A stretch of DNA of 64,000 bases from Pedobacter sp. MC2016-15 (GCF_026239695.1 NZ_JAPIVS010000001.1:806001-870000); one strand, 5' to 3'. Shown: positions 8,173 through 18,337, counted from the first letter of the stretch. Notes: generated by a model from the letters alone, not told the origin. Translations and numbers: made by a program.

Positions 8173-9432
8173 TTAGTGATCTCCTTTACCTAATGCAATC
8201 GGAGTCGTATTTCCGTTCAAATCATATACTACTTTACCATCCCTGATGGTCACTTCACATTCAAATTTCTGTGTTCCCGATTCTTTGTGTCCGGTGTAGT
8301 CAAAGAAACCAAATTTACCTTTGCGGATATCAAAAACCGTCACATCTGCCGGAGAGCCTACAGAAAGATTTCCAAGTTCTTCCATCTTAATCGCCTGTGC
8401 AGGTGCCCATGTCGAAGCTTTGATCACATCCTTCAGCGGCATTCCCATATTCAGGAATTTAGACATCACACTCATCATATCCTTCATCGCATTGTTCATA
8501 CTGCCGGTGTGGATATCCGTGCTCAGCGTGTTCGGGAAAAAACCTTCCTTCATCGCTGGTATCGCCTGTGAATAAGCAAAGCTGATTCCGCCATAACCTA
8601 CGTCGAAGATAATCCCTTTCTCACGTGCTTTATAAAAATATGGCTTTACTTTTCCTGTAGCCTTATCAATCATTTCCTCCCTTGAAGGCGCCAGAGCACC
8701 AAAGCAATGCGTAAAGATATCACCCTTGCGCAGGTGCGTTATGAAAAGTTCCTCCAGCGAAAGCGCAGGCGTAGCACCCCCAAAATCGATCATCACCGGG
8801 ATGTCAGCCTTTACACCAGCCGCAACAGCATGGTCTACGGGAGTCCATTCATGGCCTTCGTAATGCGCCACTTTAATCCCCACGATCACCTTTTTATTGT
8901 CGTTAGCCACCATCGCCAGCATTTTTGAATTCATATCAGTAGTATCCTGCTCATATGCTCCACCACGCATCCCTTCGCCAATGATGTTCAGCATCGCCAG
9001 CACCCTTGTTTTGGACTGATCGATTACGTTTTTCTTAAACTTAGGGAAGCTTTTCCAGCCTGAGCTGCCGGCATCAACCACCGTAGTGACACCCACGCGG
9101 AAAGTAAATCCGTCAGGGTTTAAGGCACTGAAGCCATCGCTGAGGTAATGGTCCGGCGTAGTACCCTGGAAATTGTGCGAGTGCATATCGATCAGTCCCG
9201 GCGAGACATAGAGCCCTTTCGCATCCACCACCTGTGCTGCATCTGAGGTACTGATATTTGCGGCCACCTTTGCCACTTTACCATTCAGGATAGCAACATC
9301 CATGATCTTGTCGACGTTGTTTTTCGGGTCAATCACATGACCACCTTTGATCACGATACTGTAATGCTGTGCCTGTACGGTAAAACTGAACATGCAGGCT
9401 GCAGCAGTGCAAAAAAGGAAGAACTTCTTCAT
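8173..9432 (-). CDS. Exported amidohydrolase/deacetylase-family metallohydrolase
   Basis: 419 residues with a signal peptide ending near AQA (residue 20-21). The amidohydrolase metal site is intact: GLIDMHSHNF carries the H-x-H pair at 84/86; a Lys in GIKVAHYEGHEW fits the bridging carboxylated lysine; further ligands are the His of FTHCFGAL and the Asp of LSTDIHTGSM. The last strand carries the family's SPADVTVFDI block. Related enzymes hydrolyse cyclic amides, N-acyl amino acids or acetyl esters. It lies 37 bases after SusD in the first uptake locus and is followed by the RraA-like protein, so the two probably act in sequence on imported material in the periplasm. Confidence 0.85.
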   Translation of the reverse strand: MKKFFLFCTAAACMFSFTVQAQHYSIVIKGGHVIDPKNNVDKIMDVAILNGKVAKVAANISTSDAAQVVDAKGLYVSPGLIDMHSHNFQGTTPDHYLSDGFSALNPDGFTFRVGVTTVVDAGSSGWKSFPKFKKNVIDQSKTRVLAMLNIIGEGMRGGAYEQDTTDMNSKMLAMVANDNKKVIVGIKVAHYEGHEWTPVDHAVAAGVKADIPVMIDFGGATPALSLEELFITHLRKGDIFTHCFGALAPSREEMIDKATGKVKPYFYKAREKGIIFDVGYGGISFAYSQAIPAMKEGFFPNTLSTDIHTGSMNNAMKDMMSVMSKFLNMGMPLKDVIKASTWAPAQAIKMEELGNLSVGSPADVTVFDIRKGKFGFFDYTGHKESGTQKFECEVTIRDGKVVYDLNGNTTPIALGKGDH

Positions 9433-9468
9433 TGTGTGTGTATATATTGTTATTGGTTTAGATTCATA

Positions 9469-10989
9469 TTATTTGTCCCACCACATCCGCGTCAGGAAAT
9501 CATCGGCCCCCTGCCTTGCCACTGCGGCCTTGTAATTTTCTGCATTCAGATTCTGTTCTGTCATCGGGTATTCCATTCTGCGGAAGATCTTGCCCCCCGT
9601 TGCGTTTCCTACATAATTATTGGGTACCAGTGCCGGAAATCCCGTGCGCCTGTAGGTAGCAAAAACCTCCTGCGAGTTGGGATATACCCCTACCCAAAAC
9701 TCATTGTAAATCTGTTCCAGTTGTGCCGCTACGGTACCTGAAACCGGCAGTTTATGATACCTGATATACGTACTGATCTGGTTTGGCGTGATGATACCTG
9801 CCGGACCAAACAATGTCCATTGCTGCATGGCCGCGGTTATCCCATTCTCATACAGTGCAGCCGCAGAGTTTCCTGTATACCAACCCCTCAAGGCCGCTTC
9901 TGCAAGCAGGAAATTCGTTTCTGCGTTGGTCAGCAACAAATACGGACTGTTGAGCTGCAGTATCGTACGCTGATTCGGTTCAGAATAAGTCACAAAATCC
10001 GAAGGTTTGGAGCCCAGCATTGCCGACATCCCCTTTTGAATCGCGGCTGACGTATCCGGGCGCCCATTGATGTATACTACAGATAACACCGCCAGTCGCG
10101 GGTCCTTGTTCGCTTTCAGCGAGTTGATAAAAACATCCTGGAATTTACCACCTTCTGTATTGCTGTTGCCATTGGCCTGGATATAGTCTGAGTTGAGCAT
10201 ATTGAGCGCCAACGGGTTCTTATTGATATCCTGACCTGTAACCACATAACCGTTTACCTTTGCGATATCTGCATTGTCGAGAATCAGCCCACCTGCAATC
10301 GCCTTTTTGGCCCATAATTCGGCAGCTGCCGGATCTACTTTTGTCATCCTCATCGCCTGACGCAGCATCAGGGAATACGCAAATTTCTTCCACTGTGTAG
10401 TGTTCCCACCGTAAATCAGATCGGCCTGGCCGAAGGTAGCCCGCGCAGCATCAAAGGCCAGTGCAGCTTCTTCGAGTTCTTTAAAAAGATCAGCGTAAAT
10501 ACTTTGCTGCGTATCATACACCGGTTTATAGATCGCATCAGTATAGCCCTTGCCTGCCTGTGTATAGGGAATATCACCATATAAATCCGTGAGCCTGCTA
10601 AAGATATAAGCTTTCCATATCCGCGAAGCCGACAACAGATTTACCTGTGCGGGATCGTCCTTAATCGTATTGATGACAGAAATAATCTCATTGATTTCCT
10701 TGGGATAGGCGTTGGTAAAAGCCAGGTAACTGGAGCTGCGCTGACTCAGCACATACTTGGCGCCAAAGCCGGCAACATCGTTATAACTCGTGGTATACTG
10801 CATCGTGCCCTGCAGGAGAACCATTGCATTGGCAGCTCCGTCCAGCTCCGCTTTGGTAAAGGTAAAAGCAGGGTTAACCACCGGAGAAGCATTCGGATTG
10901 GTATTCATCTCTTCAAAACCTTTGTCGCATCCCGAGAGCGCAAAGCAGAGAAGGAAAACAAGAATGATAGGAGAAAACTGTCTTTTCAT
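9469..10989 (-). CDS. SusD/RagB-family outer-membrane substrate-binding lipoprotein
   Basis: 506 residues. The N-terminus is a lipoprotein signal peptide with lipobox LSGC (Cys at about 21). The sequence has the SusD-like_2 style (FEEMNTNPNASPVVNPAFTF at the mature start; IYADLFKELEEAALAF and FLLAEAALRGW in the helical TPR-like scaffold). SusD proteins sit on the cell surface as a lid on their SusC porin and capture substrate. The gene follows its SusC partner after eleven bases. This SusD subgroup is often found with non-glycan cargo, in line with the enzymes downstream. Confidence 0.92.
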   Translation of the reverse strand: MKRQFSPIILVFLLCFALSGCDKGFEEMNTNPNASPVVNPAFTFTKAELDGAANAMVLLQGTMQYTTSYNDVAGFGAKYVLSQRSSSYLAFTNAYPKEINEIISVINTIKDDPAQVNLLSASRIWKAYIFSRLTDLYGDIPYTQAGKGYTDAIYKPVYDTQQSIYADLFKELEEAALAFDAARATFGQADLIYGGNTTQWKKFAYSLMLRQAMRMTKVDPAAAELWAKKAIAGGLILDNADIAKVNGYVVTGQDINKNPLALNMLNSDYIQANGNSNTEGGKFQDVFINSLKANKDPRLAVLSVVYINGRPDTSAAIQKGMSAMLGSKPSDFVTYSEPNQRTILQLNSPYLLLTNAETNFLLAEAALRGWYTGNSAAALYENGITAAMQQWTLFGPAGIITPNQISTYIRYHKLPVSGTVAAQLEQIYNEFWVGVYPNSQEVFATYRRTGFPALVPNNYVGNATGGKIFRRMEYPMTEQNLNAENYKAAVARQGADDFLTRMWWDK

Positions 10990-11000
10990 ATCTTTATCCG

Positions 11001-14000
11001 TTAGAATTTAACCATGAGATTAAGCCCGATTGTCCTTGTTCTGGGCAGGCCTATCGATTCAAACCCCTGACTGGAAGAGTTGGTGAAACTCTGTTCAGGG
11101 TCAAAATTATCCGTCTGTTTATAGATCGTTAACAGGTTGCGTGCTACCAGTGAGATGGCAGCCGATTGTACCGCAGCGATCTTCTTCACCGGCAAAGCAT
11201 AAGACAGAATGATCTGTCTGAGTTTTACAAACCCCGCATTGTAAACAAAAAGGTCTGTATAGGATTTGTAGTTGTCGTAGTAAGATTGTAGTCCGCTCAC
11301 CGGTATAAACCTCGTATAGGGAGCTCCGCTTTGAGTTACACCCGTCACTGTTAGTCCGCCGTCCCTGCCAGGCAGCGTCATTTTATTGAGCCCCAGTCGA
11401 GTGGCATACACATCCATGAGCGAGAAGATCTTATTGCCAAACTTGCCGTCTACCAAAATACTGAGGGTAAAATCCTTGAAGCGAAAATCATTGGAAATAC
11501 CCATCGTCCATGGTGCTACCCCTTTCCCCAATACCTCAAGTCCCGTAGTTACGGGCAAACCCGTAGTCGCATTAAAAACGGTATTGCCACTGGCATCTTT
11601 CTGCATTCTTGTACCTACGATAGAACCATAGGATTGCCCTACAATGTTATTGATAAAAGCATAGGAATTTACTGAAGAAGCCATCTGGATCTGGTTCAGT
11701 CCTTCACTCAGCTTTTGTACGGTATTCTTGTTGTAGGATACATTGTAACTCACATTCCAGGAGAAATTCTTCGTCTTTGCAGGAGTACCCGTAAATAAAG
11801 CTTCTACACCCCTGTTATCCAGTTCCCCTACGTTGAGGATCACATTGTTGAAACCTGTAGTACCACTGATCGCCGTATAAACGATATCGTTTGTCGTTTT
11901 CCGGTTGTAAAACGTCAGGTCCACCCCCAGCCTGTTGTTCAGTAATTTAGCCTCAATTCCTGCCTCTGTAGTGGTAGAAGTATAGGGCTGCAGGTTGCGG
12001 TTACTGATGGTCGTGCTCGTTACATTTTGTATCGGTTGTCCGGAGGAAGGCTGACTCGTATAACCGAGATTAATCTGGTAAGGATCCGGAGCACCTCCTC
12101 CAACCTGTGCCCATGAAGCCCGTATTTTTGCAAAGCTGATCACCTTAGGCAAGGCAAAAGCATCAGAAAGCACAAAACTACCCCCTATAGAGGGATAGAA
12201 CAGGTGGTTATTCTCGGGACTAAGTGTAGAAAACCAGTCCTGCCGCCCCGTTAACGTCAGGAACAGATAACTCCTGAACCCCAGATCTGCCGAGGCGAAC
12301 AAAGAGTTAATCGCCGTGCGGTTATTGGTCGGCACCGAAGCGATGGTCGACAAGTTAGTCGTGCTGTAAAAATAAGGTATCGTAAAGTTCCTTCCCGTCG
12401 TGCTGAGCAGGTTATACACCGATCTCTGCTGGTTCCCTCCCGCCAGTGCATTCAGCGTAAAGTCGTCCGTGATCTTGCCACTATAGTTCAGCGTAAGCAA
12501 GCCATTCGTTTCTGCATTATCCGCTTTTAAAGCGGCATACTGGCCATTCGGAGTATATAAAGTTCCGCTGGGCAGGATATACTCGTAGTCGTAATTGTAA
12601 AAGTCCCGGCTTACCGTAGCCTTTGCTGTAAGATTTTTTACCAGCTGAAAGGTCAGACCTGCCTGTCCGATAAACCTGTTTTTTGTATCCTTCTGTCTGA
12701 ATTTGTTGACTACAAAATAGCCATTAGTGGCGATGGATGCATCATTCCATGGTATTTCATTGCCAAGGCCGTTAAAACCAGGTTTCAGCCAATCCACATC
12801 CGTTGTATTTGCCACCAGCAAGGGTGTCCAATTGGGATTTCCCAAAGCATCCCCTGCCGTAGGGCGGTTGCGCGCATTCTCTACATTATACTGCGCCAGC
12901 GCTTCAAAGCTCACCTTGGAGCCTACCTTGCCGTTTAAACTCAGATTGGCGGTTTTTCTGTTGTAGGTACTGTTGGGTAAAATACTATTACTGCTGAGGT
13001 CACTTCCCGAGAACCTGTAAGTGAGGTTGTCGTTGCCCCCGGTAAAAGCCAGCGTATTGGTAAATGAAGTACCTGTCTTGTAGAAATCCTTTACGTTATC
13101 CTTTACGGCAGCGTAAGTATGTGATAATCCATCCGCAGCGATGAAGGAGGAACCATCAATCCTGGCACCAAAGGAACGGCGTCCGCTTGCCAGTGCCTGA
13201 CTCTGCGTAACCGGCTTTGTGCCATCGGTACCCTGACCGTATTCGTATTGCCAGTCGGGCGACACAATGACCCTGTCAACATTAAATGTACTGTTAAAAT
13301 CTATCCCTACCCCCTTTTGTGCACGGCCTTTCTTTGTAGTAATCAGGATCACACCATTGGCGGCCCTTGCCCCATAAAGCGCCGCAGCCGTACCACCTTT
13401 CAAAACACTGATCGACTCGATATCATCCGGGTTGATCCCGCTGATGCCATCTCCCCTGTCCACGTTTCCCGTTCCGTCAGAGCCCCCATTGGAGGTTGCA
13501 CTTCCGCCGGGTGTACTGTTGTCCATCGGCATGCCATTGATCACATACAGCGGCTGGTTACTTCCATTGAGAGATCCGTTTCCACGAATGATCACGCGGC
13601 TGGAACCTCCCGGACCTGTCGACAAGCCTGTGGCATTTACGCCGGCTACCTTGCCTGTCAGTGCATTTGCCACGTTATTTTCACGGGCCTGAGTAAACTC
13701 ACTGCCATTGATTTCAGACACGGCATAAGCGAGCGACTTCTTATCTCTTTTGATTCCCAGTGCGGTCACTACTACTTCAGTAAGCTCCTGCGACTGCTCT
13801 TTCATGGCTACATCGGCCACGGCTTTACCGGCAATGGCAATTTCCTGCACCAGATAACCCATAAATGTAAAAATGAGTGTGCCACTACCATCGGGCAGCA
13901 GCAGCGAATATCTTCCATCTGAAGTTGTGGTGGTGGCAATTGTACTCCCTTTGAGCTTTACGCTGACCCCGGGGAGTGGCAGTCCTTTCTGATCCGTCAC

Positions 14001-14429
14001 CGTACCTTTGATGGGAATTTGCTGCTGATCCGGGGAAATGGATGCTTTTGCAGCGGGCAGTTTATTCCTGGGTCTTACGGCTTCAATGATGATCAGGTTG
14101 TCGCCAATTGAAAATTGCAGGTTGAGCGGTTCAAGGATCATCTTGAGCACAACCGACAACTTTTCATCTTTCACATTGATCGTCACGCGGTCCGAGGAGC
14201 TTAACACATCGGAGCCATATGCAAAGTCAACCTTCGCTAATTTATTAATTCTTCTTAAGACTTCTGTTACGGGAATTTTGCTCACATTTAGTGAAATTCT
14301 TGGGTCAGGGTCCTGAAAACGCACATTTTCTGCCATGGAAAACACATTCAGAAGAAGCAAAAACGCCGTAAATATAATACTAACCAGATTTTTACATGAA
14401 AATTGGCCCGACAATATGTTATTTGTCAT
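11001..14429 (-). CDS. SusC/RagA-family TonB-dependent outer-membrane transporter
   Basis: 1142 residues. Domains in order: signal peptide, secretin/TonB short N-terminal (STN) domain (about 45-115), CarboxypepD_reg-like domain (about 140-215, 'IPIKGTVTDQKGLPLPGVSV'), plug domain (about 220-350, starting ELTEVVVTALGIKRDKKSL and including NGVILITTKKG) and a ~22-strand beta-barrel to the C-terminal GLNLMVKF with terminal Phe. The STN domain shows it signals to the FecR/sigma pair upstream, so import and induction are coupled. It lies 187 bases after fecR, a gap that holds a strong hairpin. Confidence 0.95.
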   Translation of the reverse strand: MTNNILSGQFSCKNLVSIIFTAFLLLLNVFSMAENVRFQDPDPRISLNVSKIPVTEVLRRINKLAKVDFAYGSDVLSSSDRVTINVKDEKLSVVLKMILEPLNLQFSIGDNLIIIEAVRPRNKLPAAKASISPDQQQIPIKGTVTDQKGLPLPGVSVKLKGSTIATTTTSDGRYSLLLPDGSGTLIFTFMGYLVQEIAIAGKAVADVAMKEQSQELTEVVVTALGIKRDKKSLAYAVSEINGSEFTQARENNVANALTGKVAGVNATGLSTGPGGSSRVIIRGNGSLNGSNQPLYVINGMPMDNSTPGGSATSNGGSDGTGNVDRGDGISGINPDDIESISVLKGGTAAALYGARAANGVILITTKKGRAQKGVGIDFNSTFNVDRVIVSPDWQYEYGQGTDGTKPVTQSQALASGRRSFGARIDGSSFIAADGLSHTYAAVKDNVKDFYKTGTSFTNTLAFTGGNDNLTYRFSGSDLSSNSILPNSTYNRKTANLSLNGKVGSKVSFEALAQYNVENARNRPTAGDALGNPNWTPLLVANTTDVDWLKPGFNGLGNEIPWNDASIATNGYFVVNKFRQKDTKNRFIGQAGLTFQLVKNLTAKATVSRDFYNYDYEYILPSGTLYTPNGQYAALKADNAETNGLLTLNYSGKITDDFTLNALAGGNQQRSVYNLLSTTGRNFTIPYFYSTTNLSTIASVPTNNRTAINSLFASADLGFRSYLFLTLTGRQDWFSTLSPENNHLFYPSIGGSFVLSDAFALPKVISFAKIRASWAQVGGGAPDPYQINLGYTSQPSSGQPIQNVTSTTISNRNLQPYTSTTTEAGIEAKLLNNRLGVDLTFYNRKTTNDIVYTAISGTTGFNNVILNVGELDNRGVEALFTGTPAKTKNFSWNVSYNVSYNKNTVQKLSEGLNQIQMASSVNSYAFINNIVGQSYGSIVGTRMQKDASGNTVFNATTGLPVTTGLEVLGKGVAPWTMGISNDFRFKDFTLSILVDGKFGNKIFSLMDVYATRLGLNKMTLPGRDGGLTVTGVTQSGAPYTRFIPVSGLQSYYDNYKSYTDLFVYNAGFVKLRQIILSYALPVKKIAAVQSAAISLVARNLLTIYKQTDNFDPEQSFTNSSSQGFESIGLPRTRTIGLNLMVKF

Positions 14430-14500
14430 ATATTAGAGGAAATTTGTTAATACTTCTCCGGTGAGTGGAGAAAATGAATTTAAGAGCGAAAGCTTAATTA

Positions 14501-14535
14501 GTTGGATGTGGTGGGACACATCCAACTTTTTTTTT
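14501..14535. other. Hairpin with T-run between fecR and susC (locus 1)
   Basis: Bases 14501-14510 pair perfectly with 14517-14526 (10-bp stem, 6-base loop), followed on the plus strand by nine T residues. The genes on both sides are on the minus strand, and in that direction the T-run precedes the hairpin rather than following it, so this is not a standard terminator for fecR. A comparable hairpin occupies the same fecR-susC gap in the other two uptake loci of the window. Confidence 0.75.
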
Positions 14536-14616
14536 GTAAGTATTCTTACTGCATAGGCATTCCTGGTAGTTAATCAATAGTTCCGGTTCAATTGAGTGGA
14601 GATCTATTTTTCTGTG

Positions 14617-15600
14617 TTAGTATATAAAAAAGTCCTGTTTCGTTTGTTTATAAGTGGTTTCTGTTAAGTGGGTTACGGCTTTCATGATCTCAATAAACGA
14701 TTGCTTGTTGAATGTTCCCGTAATCCTTCTGTCTATTTTTTCTTTGTTGAGTACTTTTACGTTGATGCCAAATTTGTTTCCAACTTTGAGCGCGATCTCT
14801 TCCAGTGTGGCATTGTCGAAGATCAGTTCTCCTTTGCTCCATGCGATCATATCGCTCACCTCTTTTACCGAATCTACGGCGAAATCATCCTTATCGATGT
14901 TCAGGCTCGCACGCTGTTTTGGCAATAAAGTCACCAGTTTCTCAGAGCTTGTATTTTTAACGGCTACCTTTCCGCTGAGCACTGCTACAGACATTCTGGA
15001 CATTGCCGGGTAAGCCATCACATTAAATGAAGTACCCAATACGCTCGTCACTACTTTACCTGAGTGTACCAGGAATGATTTTGCCTTGTTATGTGCCACT
15101 TCAAAATAGGCCTCTCCTGTAAGGTAAACCTCACGTTTGTCGCCATTAAATTTTTCAGGATACAGTAATTCAGAACCTGAGTTCAGGGTTACTTTAGTTC
15201 CGTCGTTCAGGTATACCACGAGCATTTTACCTGCTGCGGCTTTACCGGAAACATATGTTTCAGGTTGTGTTGTTGAATTTTTATAGGTGCTGAACAAAAA
15301 TGCAAGGGCAGATACCGTAATCAGCATGGCTGCAACTTTTAACCATATACCAGTATTGTTATTGCGGATAGGTACGATCTCAGGATCAGCAGCTACTGCC
15401 CTGTCGTATATCCTTTGCCAGTCCACATCATGTTCGGTGGTCGACTGCTGCTGGTTCCAGAGCAATTCCATCTCAGCATCAAGTTCCTGCTCAGCGTTCT
15501 CACTTTTGGTAAGTTCAAGAAGTTCTGCCACTTCAGCTTTGCTGGCTTCGCCTGCTACGTATTTACTAAAGAGTACAGAAATCCTATTTTTTACTTCCAT
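14617..15600 (-). CDS. FecR-family anti-sigma factor
   Basis: 327 residues. A cytoplasmic N-terminal domain of about 80 residues (binds the sigma factor) is followed by one membrane span (about 85-105, 'IWLKVAAMLITVSALAFLF') and a periplasmic FecR domain recognisable from VYLNDGTKVTLNSGSELLYP and VYLTGEAYFEVAHN, plus the C-terminal DUF4974 region (about 255-327). FecR proteins hold the ECF sigma until the SusC STN domain reports substrate. It sits 91 bases after its sigma gene and upstream of SusC on the same strand, completing the trans-envelope signalling set. Confidence 0.93.
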   Translation of the reverse strand: MEVKNRISVLFSKYVAGEASKAEVAELLELTKSENAEQELDAEMELLWNQQQSTTEHDVDWQRIYDRAVAADPEIVPIRNNNTGIWLKVAAMLITVSALAFLFSTYKNSTTQPETYVSGKAAAGKMLVVYLNDGTKVTLNSGSELLYPEKFNGDKREVYLTGEAYFEVAHNKAKSFLVHSGKVVTSVLGTSFNVMAYPAMSRMSVAVLSGKVAVKNTSSEKLVTLLPKQRASLNIDKDDFAVDSVKEVSDMIAWSKGELIFDNATLEEIALKVGNKFGINVKVLNKEKIDRRITGTFNKQSFIEIMKAVTHLTETTYKQTKQDFFIY

Positions 15601-15691
15601 TTTCTGGCTGATTTAAAAGAAAGACACACCAACAGGAGGATCAGACTAATCAAAACAGAAAAAAAATAAATAAAATTTTAGAGGAGCGGAA

Positions 15692-16228
15692 TTAGCAGGT
15701 AAAAAGGAACAAAACTGTCACTGCAGAGCTGATTCCGTTTTTTATTAAAAAGGAACGCACGATACCCATGGCAGTCAGGTGATGGTTTTTAACGGTATTT
15801 TTTGAAAGTTTTAGTTGTGAAGCGATTTCGTCATAGCTGAGCTCATCTTCCTTACTCAATTTGAACACCAGTCTGCGCTGTGGAGAAAGACCATCCACGG
15901 CCTGATTGATCAATTTGTTATAATCAAAGAGATTAAGCTTAGTTTCTGCACTATCACCGTCATTAGCAGCATTTCTAATGAGTTCCGTAGACATTTTCTC
16001 ATTATACGCCACCTTGCGGAGATGATTCAGCGAGAGATTTCTTGCTATTTTGAAAACGTAGCCGTCCAGGTTCTTGATTTCATGAAGATTTTCCCTTGCT
16101 ACCCACAATTTAATGAAAATTTCCTGTGTAATCTCTTCAGCAACGTACTCCGACTTAGTAATAGCAAGTATATAGGCATAAATCCTACACTTGTAGTTAT
16201 TAAACATTTGGTTGAAGTCGTCTTTCAT
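15692..16228 (-). CDS. ECF-type sigma-70 factor of uptake locus 1
   Basis: 178 residues with both ECF regions: sigma2 (EYVAEEITQEIFIKLWVARE and DGYVFKIARNLSLNHLRK) and sigma4 (LSPQRRLVFKLSKEDELSYDEI, then LKLSKNTVKNHHLTAMG). It is the first gene of the sigma-FecR-SusC-SusD set and is probably released by FecR on substrate binding to drive susC transcription. The C-terminus is hydrophobic (AVTVLFLFTC), a feature often seen in this family in Bacteroidetes. Confidence 0.93.
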   Translation of the reverse strand: MKDDFNQMFNNYKCRIYAYILAITKSEYVAEEITQEIFIKLWVARENLHEIKNLDGYVFKIARNLSLNHLRKVAYNEKMSTELIRNAANDGDSAETKLNLFDYNKLINQAVDGLSPQRRLVFKLSKEDELSYDEIASQLKLSKNTVKNHHLTAMGIVRSFLIKNGISSAVTVLFLFTC

Positions 16229-16572
16229 TGAATTAGTAAAAATTAATCTATAGCCGTCGGTTAAGTGTTTATAAAAATCGATAAAGCAAGCTCAAATTAC
16301 AACTTATTGATAATATTTTCAACAAATTTTCAGAATTCCTGTAAATAAATTGTTTTTGCACCGCCATTAACAGAGCAAAAAGCTATAATATAGTATGATA
16401 TTATCAATTAACACACCTATCAGTGCCTCAGGATGACGATTCATAACAATATCGTACAATATGTATTTTTTTTAAAACGTATGAACTTTTTTGTGTTTTG
16501 ATGGTATTTCCAGCTCCTAAAAGAATAAAAAACATGGCAAAAGCAACTAACACAAGAGGAAATTCTGCGTAA
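16229..16572. other. AT-rich intergenic region upstream of the locus-1 sigma gene
   Basis: About 340 bases without a convincing gene. It must carry the sigma-gene promoter, but I find no clear TAnnTTTG element in the minus direction. A 7-bp inverted repeat with a 6-base loop (ataatat/atattat) lies near 16385-16404. A 12-codon plus-strand frame near 16534 (MAKATNTRGNSA) is too short to call. Confidence 0.5.
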
Positions 16573-18186
16573 CTAGTCCCTGTTCAGGTTAATCTTTGCT
16601 TCATCGAAATCGAGTTCGCTTTCCATTTTTCGCAGTTCTTCATCGCTGAATGTTTTTTCATGGCGCAAAACAGAGATTTCTTTCCGCTGAACATGATATA
16701 AATCCAGCAGGACTCGGTTATACATTTCTACCTGTCTTCGTTCCGAGATATCACATTCTAAAGATTCCAGTCTTTTTCCTGCTATTGAAATATCACTCTC
16801 CAGCTGATTTTTCAGAAATCCGAGCAGTTCATTCTCTTTTACCTCGTCCTGATATTTATGATTTAGGCGCTTCAGTGCAACTTCCATCAGCCTGAGGTGA
16901 ATAGCTGCATCCTGTTCTTCTGCCGGCAGGAAATCTCCTGAATCTCTCATCCCTACCCATTTCACGATAACCGGAAGCGTGAGCCCCTGAAAAACCAGAG
17001 TCACCAGGATCACGATAAAAGTCATGAAGAGAATCAGACTCCGGTGCGGGAAATCACTTCCGTCTTTCATCAGCAAGGGGATAGATAAAGCTGAGGCCAG
17101 CGATACTACACCCCTCATCCCTGCCCAACCTACAACTACCGGTGCTTTCCATGGCGGATTGCCACGGTCTGCTCTTTTCAGATTACCGAGCCAGATTGGA
17201 ACATAAGCGATCGGAAAAACATAAATGATCCGGATCAGGATAGCTATCAGGCTGATGATCAATCCATATTTGATTCCATCGGCCATCGTATCGGTTCCCA
17301 TATTTCTAATGATGGAAGGCAATTCCAAACCGATCAGGATAAACACCAGTCCGTTGAGGATAAAGCCAACGGTTGCCCAAACATTAATCGTTTGCAGACG
17401 GGCATTTCCTGAAGAAAAGATCTCATGCGAACGGTACGATAAAAACAGACCGCCACTTACCACAGCCATTACACCGGAATAATGAAACTCCTCTGCCGCG
17501 ATATACATAAAATAAGGACTCATCAAGGTGAGTGCCGTATCAATACTGGGCGTGGTTGGCAGAAAACGATGGATCACATACATCAGGTGTGCAATGGCCA
17601 GTCCGATCACTACCCCCATCGCAGATACGATGAAGAATTGTCCTACTGCCTGTGGCAATGAAAACTGACCTGAAATTACCGCCATCAGCGCAAAGCGGAA
17701 AACAATCAAACTTGAGGCATCATTGATCAGACTCTCGCCTTCCAGGATCGTAGTGATACGCTGTGGTACTTTCACATTTTTCAACACTGAAGTTGCCGCC
17801 AAGGCATCCGGAGGAGATACAATTCCGCCCAGTAAAAATCCCAGGGCCAGCGTAAAACCTGGAATCATGGCTGTACTTACATAAGCGATAATGGTTGACG
17901 TTAAAAACACCAGGCCGAAGGCCAGCATGCCAATCGGTCTTCTCCATTTCCAGAAATCATTCCATGACGTGTACCATGCCGCCTCATATAACAGAGGTGG
18001 CAGAAACAGCAGGAAGATCATTTCCGGCTGTATTTCAATCTGTGGGATACCTGGTATAAAGCTGATTGCCAAGCCTGCAATCACTAGAAATATAGGATAG
18101 GAAATCTTCAGTTTCTGGGCCAGCATGGTCAGCATAAAGACGGCAAAAAGCAGGGAAAGTACAATCAGGAGATGTTCGTGAAACAT
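16573..18186 (-). CDS. Na+/H+ antiporter, CPA1 (NhaP/NHE-like) family
   Basis: 537 residues with about 12 membrane spans in the first ~420 residues and a charged helical cytoplasmic tail. The family signature is clear: GGIVSPPDALAATSVLK and TTILEGESLINDASSLIVFR, in which the N-D pair is the ion-binding centre in CPA1 exchangers, and GWAGMRGVVSLASALSIP in a later helix. The protein exchanges cytoplasmic Na+ (or K+) for protons and serves pH and salt homeostasis. It is divergent from the glycosyltransferase gene with about 150 bases between them and does not appear to be in an operon. Confidence 0.92.
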   Translation of the reverse strand: MFHEHLLIVLSLLFAVFMLTMLAQKLKISYPIFLVIAGLAISFIPGIPQIEIQPEMIFLLFLPPLLYEAAWYTSWNDFWKWRRPIGMLAFGLVFLTSTIIAYVSTAMIPGFTLALGFLLGGIVSPPDALAATSVLKNVKVPQRITTILEGESLINDASSLIVFRFALMAVISGQFSLPQAVGQFFIVSAMGVVIGLAIAHLMYVIHRFLPTTPSIDTALTLMSPYFMYIAAEEFHYSGVMAVVSGGLFLSYRSHEIFSSGNARLQTINVWATVGFILNGLVFILIGLELPSIIRNMGTDTMADGIKYGLIISLIAILIRIIYVFPIAYVPIWLGNLKRADRGNPPWKAPVVVGWAGMRGVVSLASALSIPLLMKDGSDFPHRSLILFMTFIVILVTLVFQGLTLPVIVKWVGMRDSGDFLPAEEQDAAIHLRLMEVALKRLNHKYQDEVKENELLGFLKNQLESDISIAGKRLESLECDISERRQVEMYNRVLLDLYHVQRKEISVLRHEKTFSDEELRKMESELDFDEAKINLNRD

Positions 18187-18337
18187 AGGATGCGGGCGTT
18201 TTTTGCTAAAAATATAAAGAATCAGCCAAAATCACCACAATAGGTTATTTTAAATGGCTCCTGATTATTCAAACTTTGAGCCGACAGGAATGACCAATAC
18301 AGATGTCGTTCTATCCTCTATCAAACAGATTTGAAAA

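Noticed and set aside
13248..13922. 224-codon plus-strand frame inside the first susC
   Set aside because: It lies wholly opposite a well-recognised SusC plug region and has no protein-like features.
16534..16572. 12-codon frame MAKATNTRGNSA as a small gene
   Set aside because: Too short, no recognised relative, and no promoter or ribosome-binding signal I can support.
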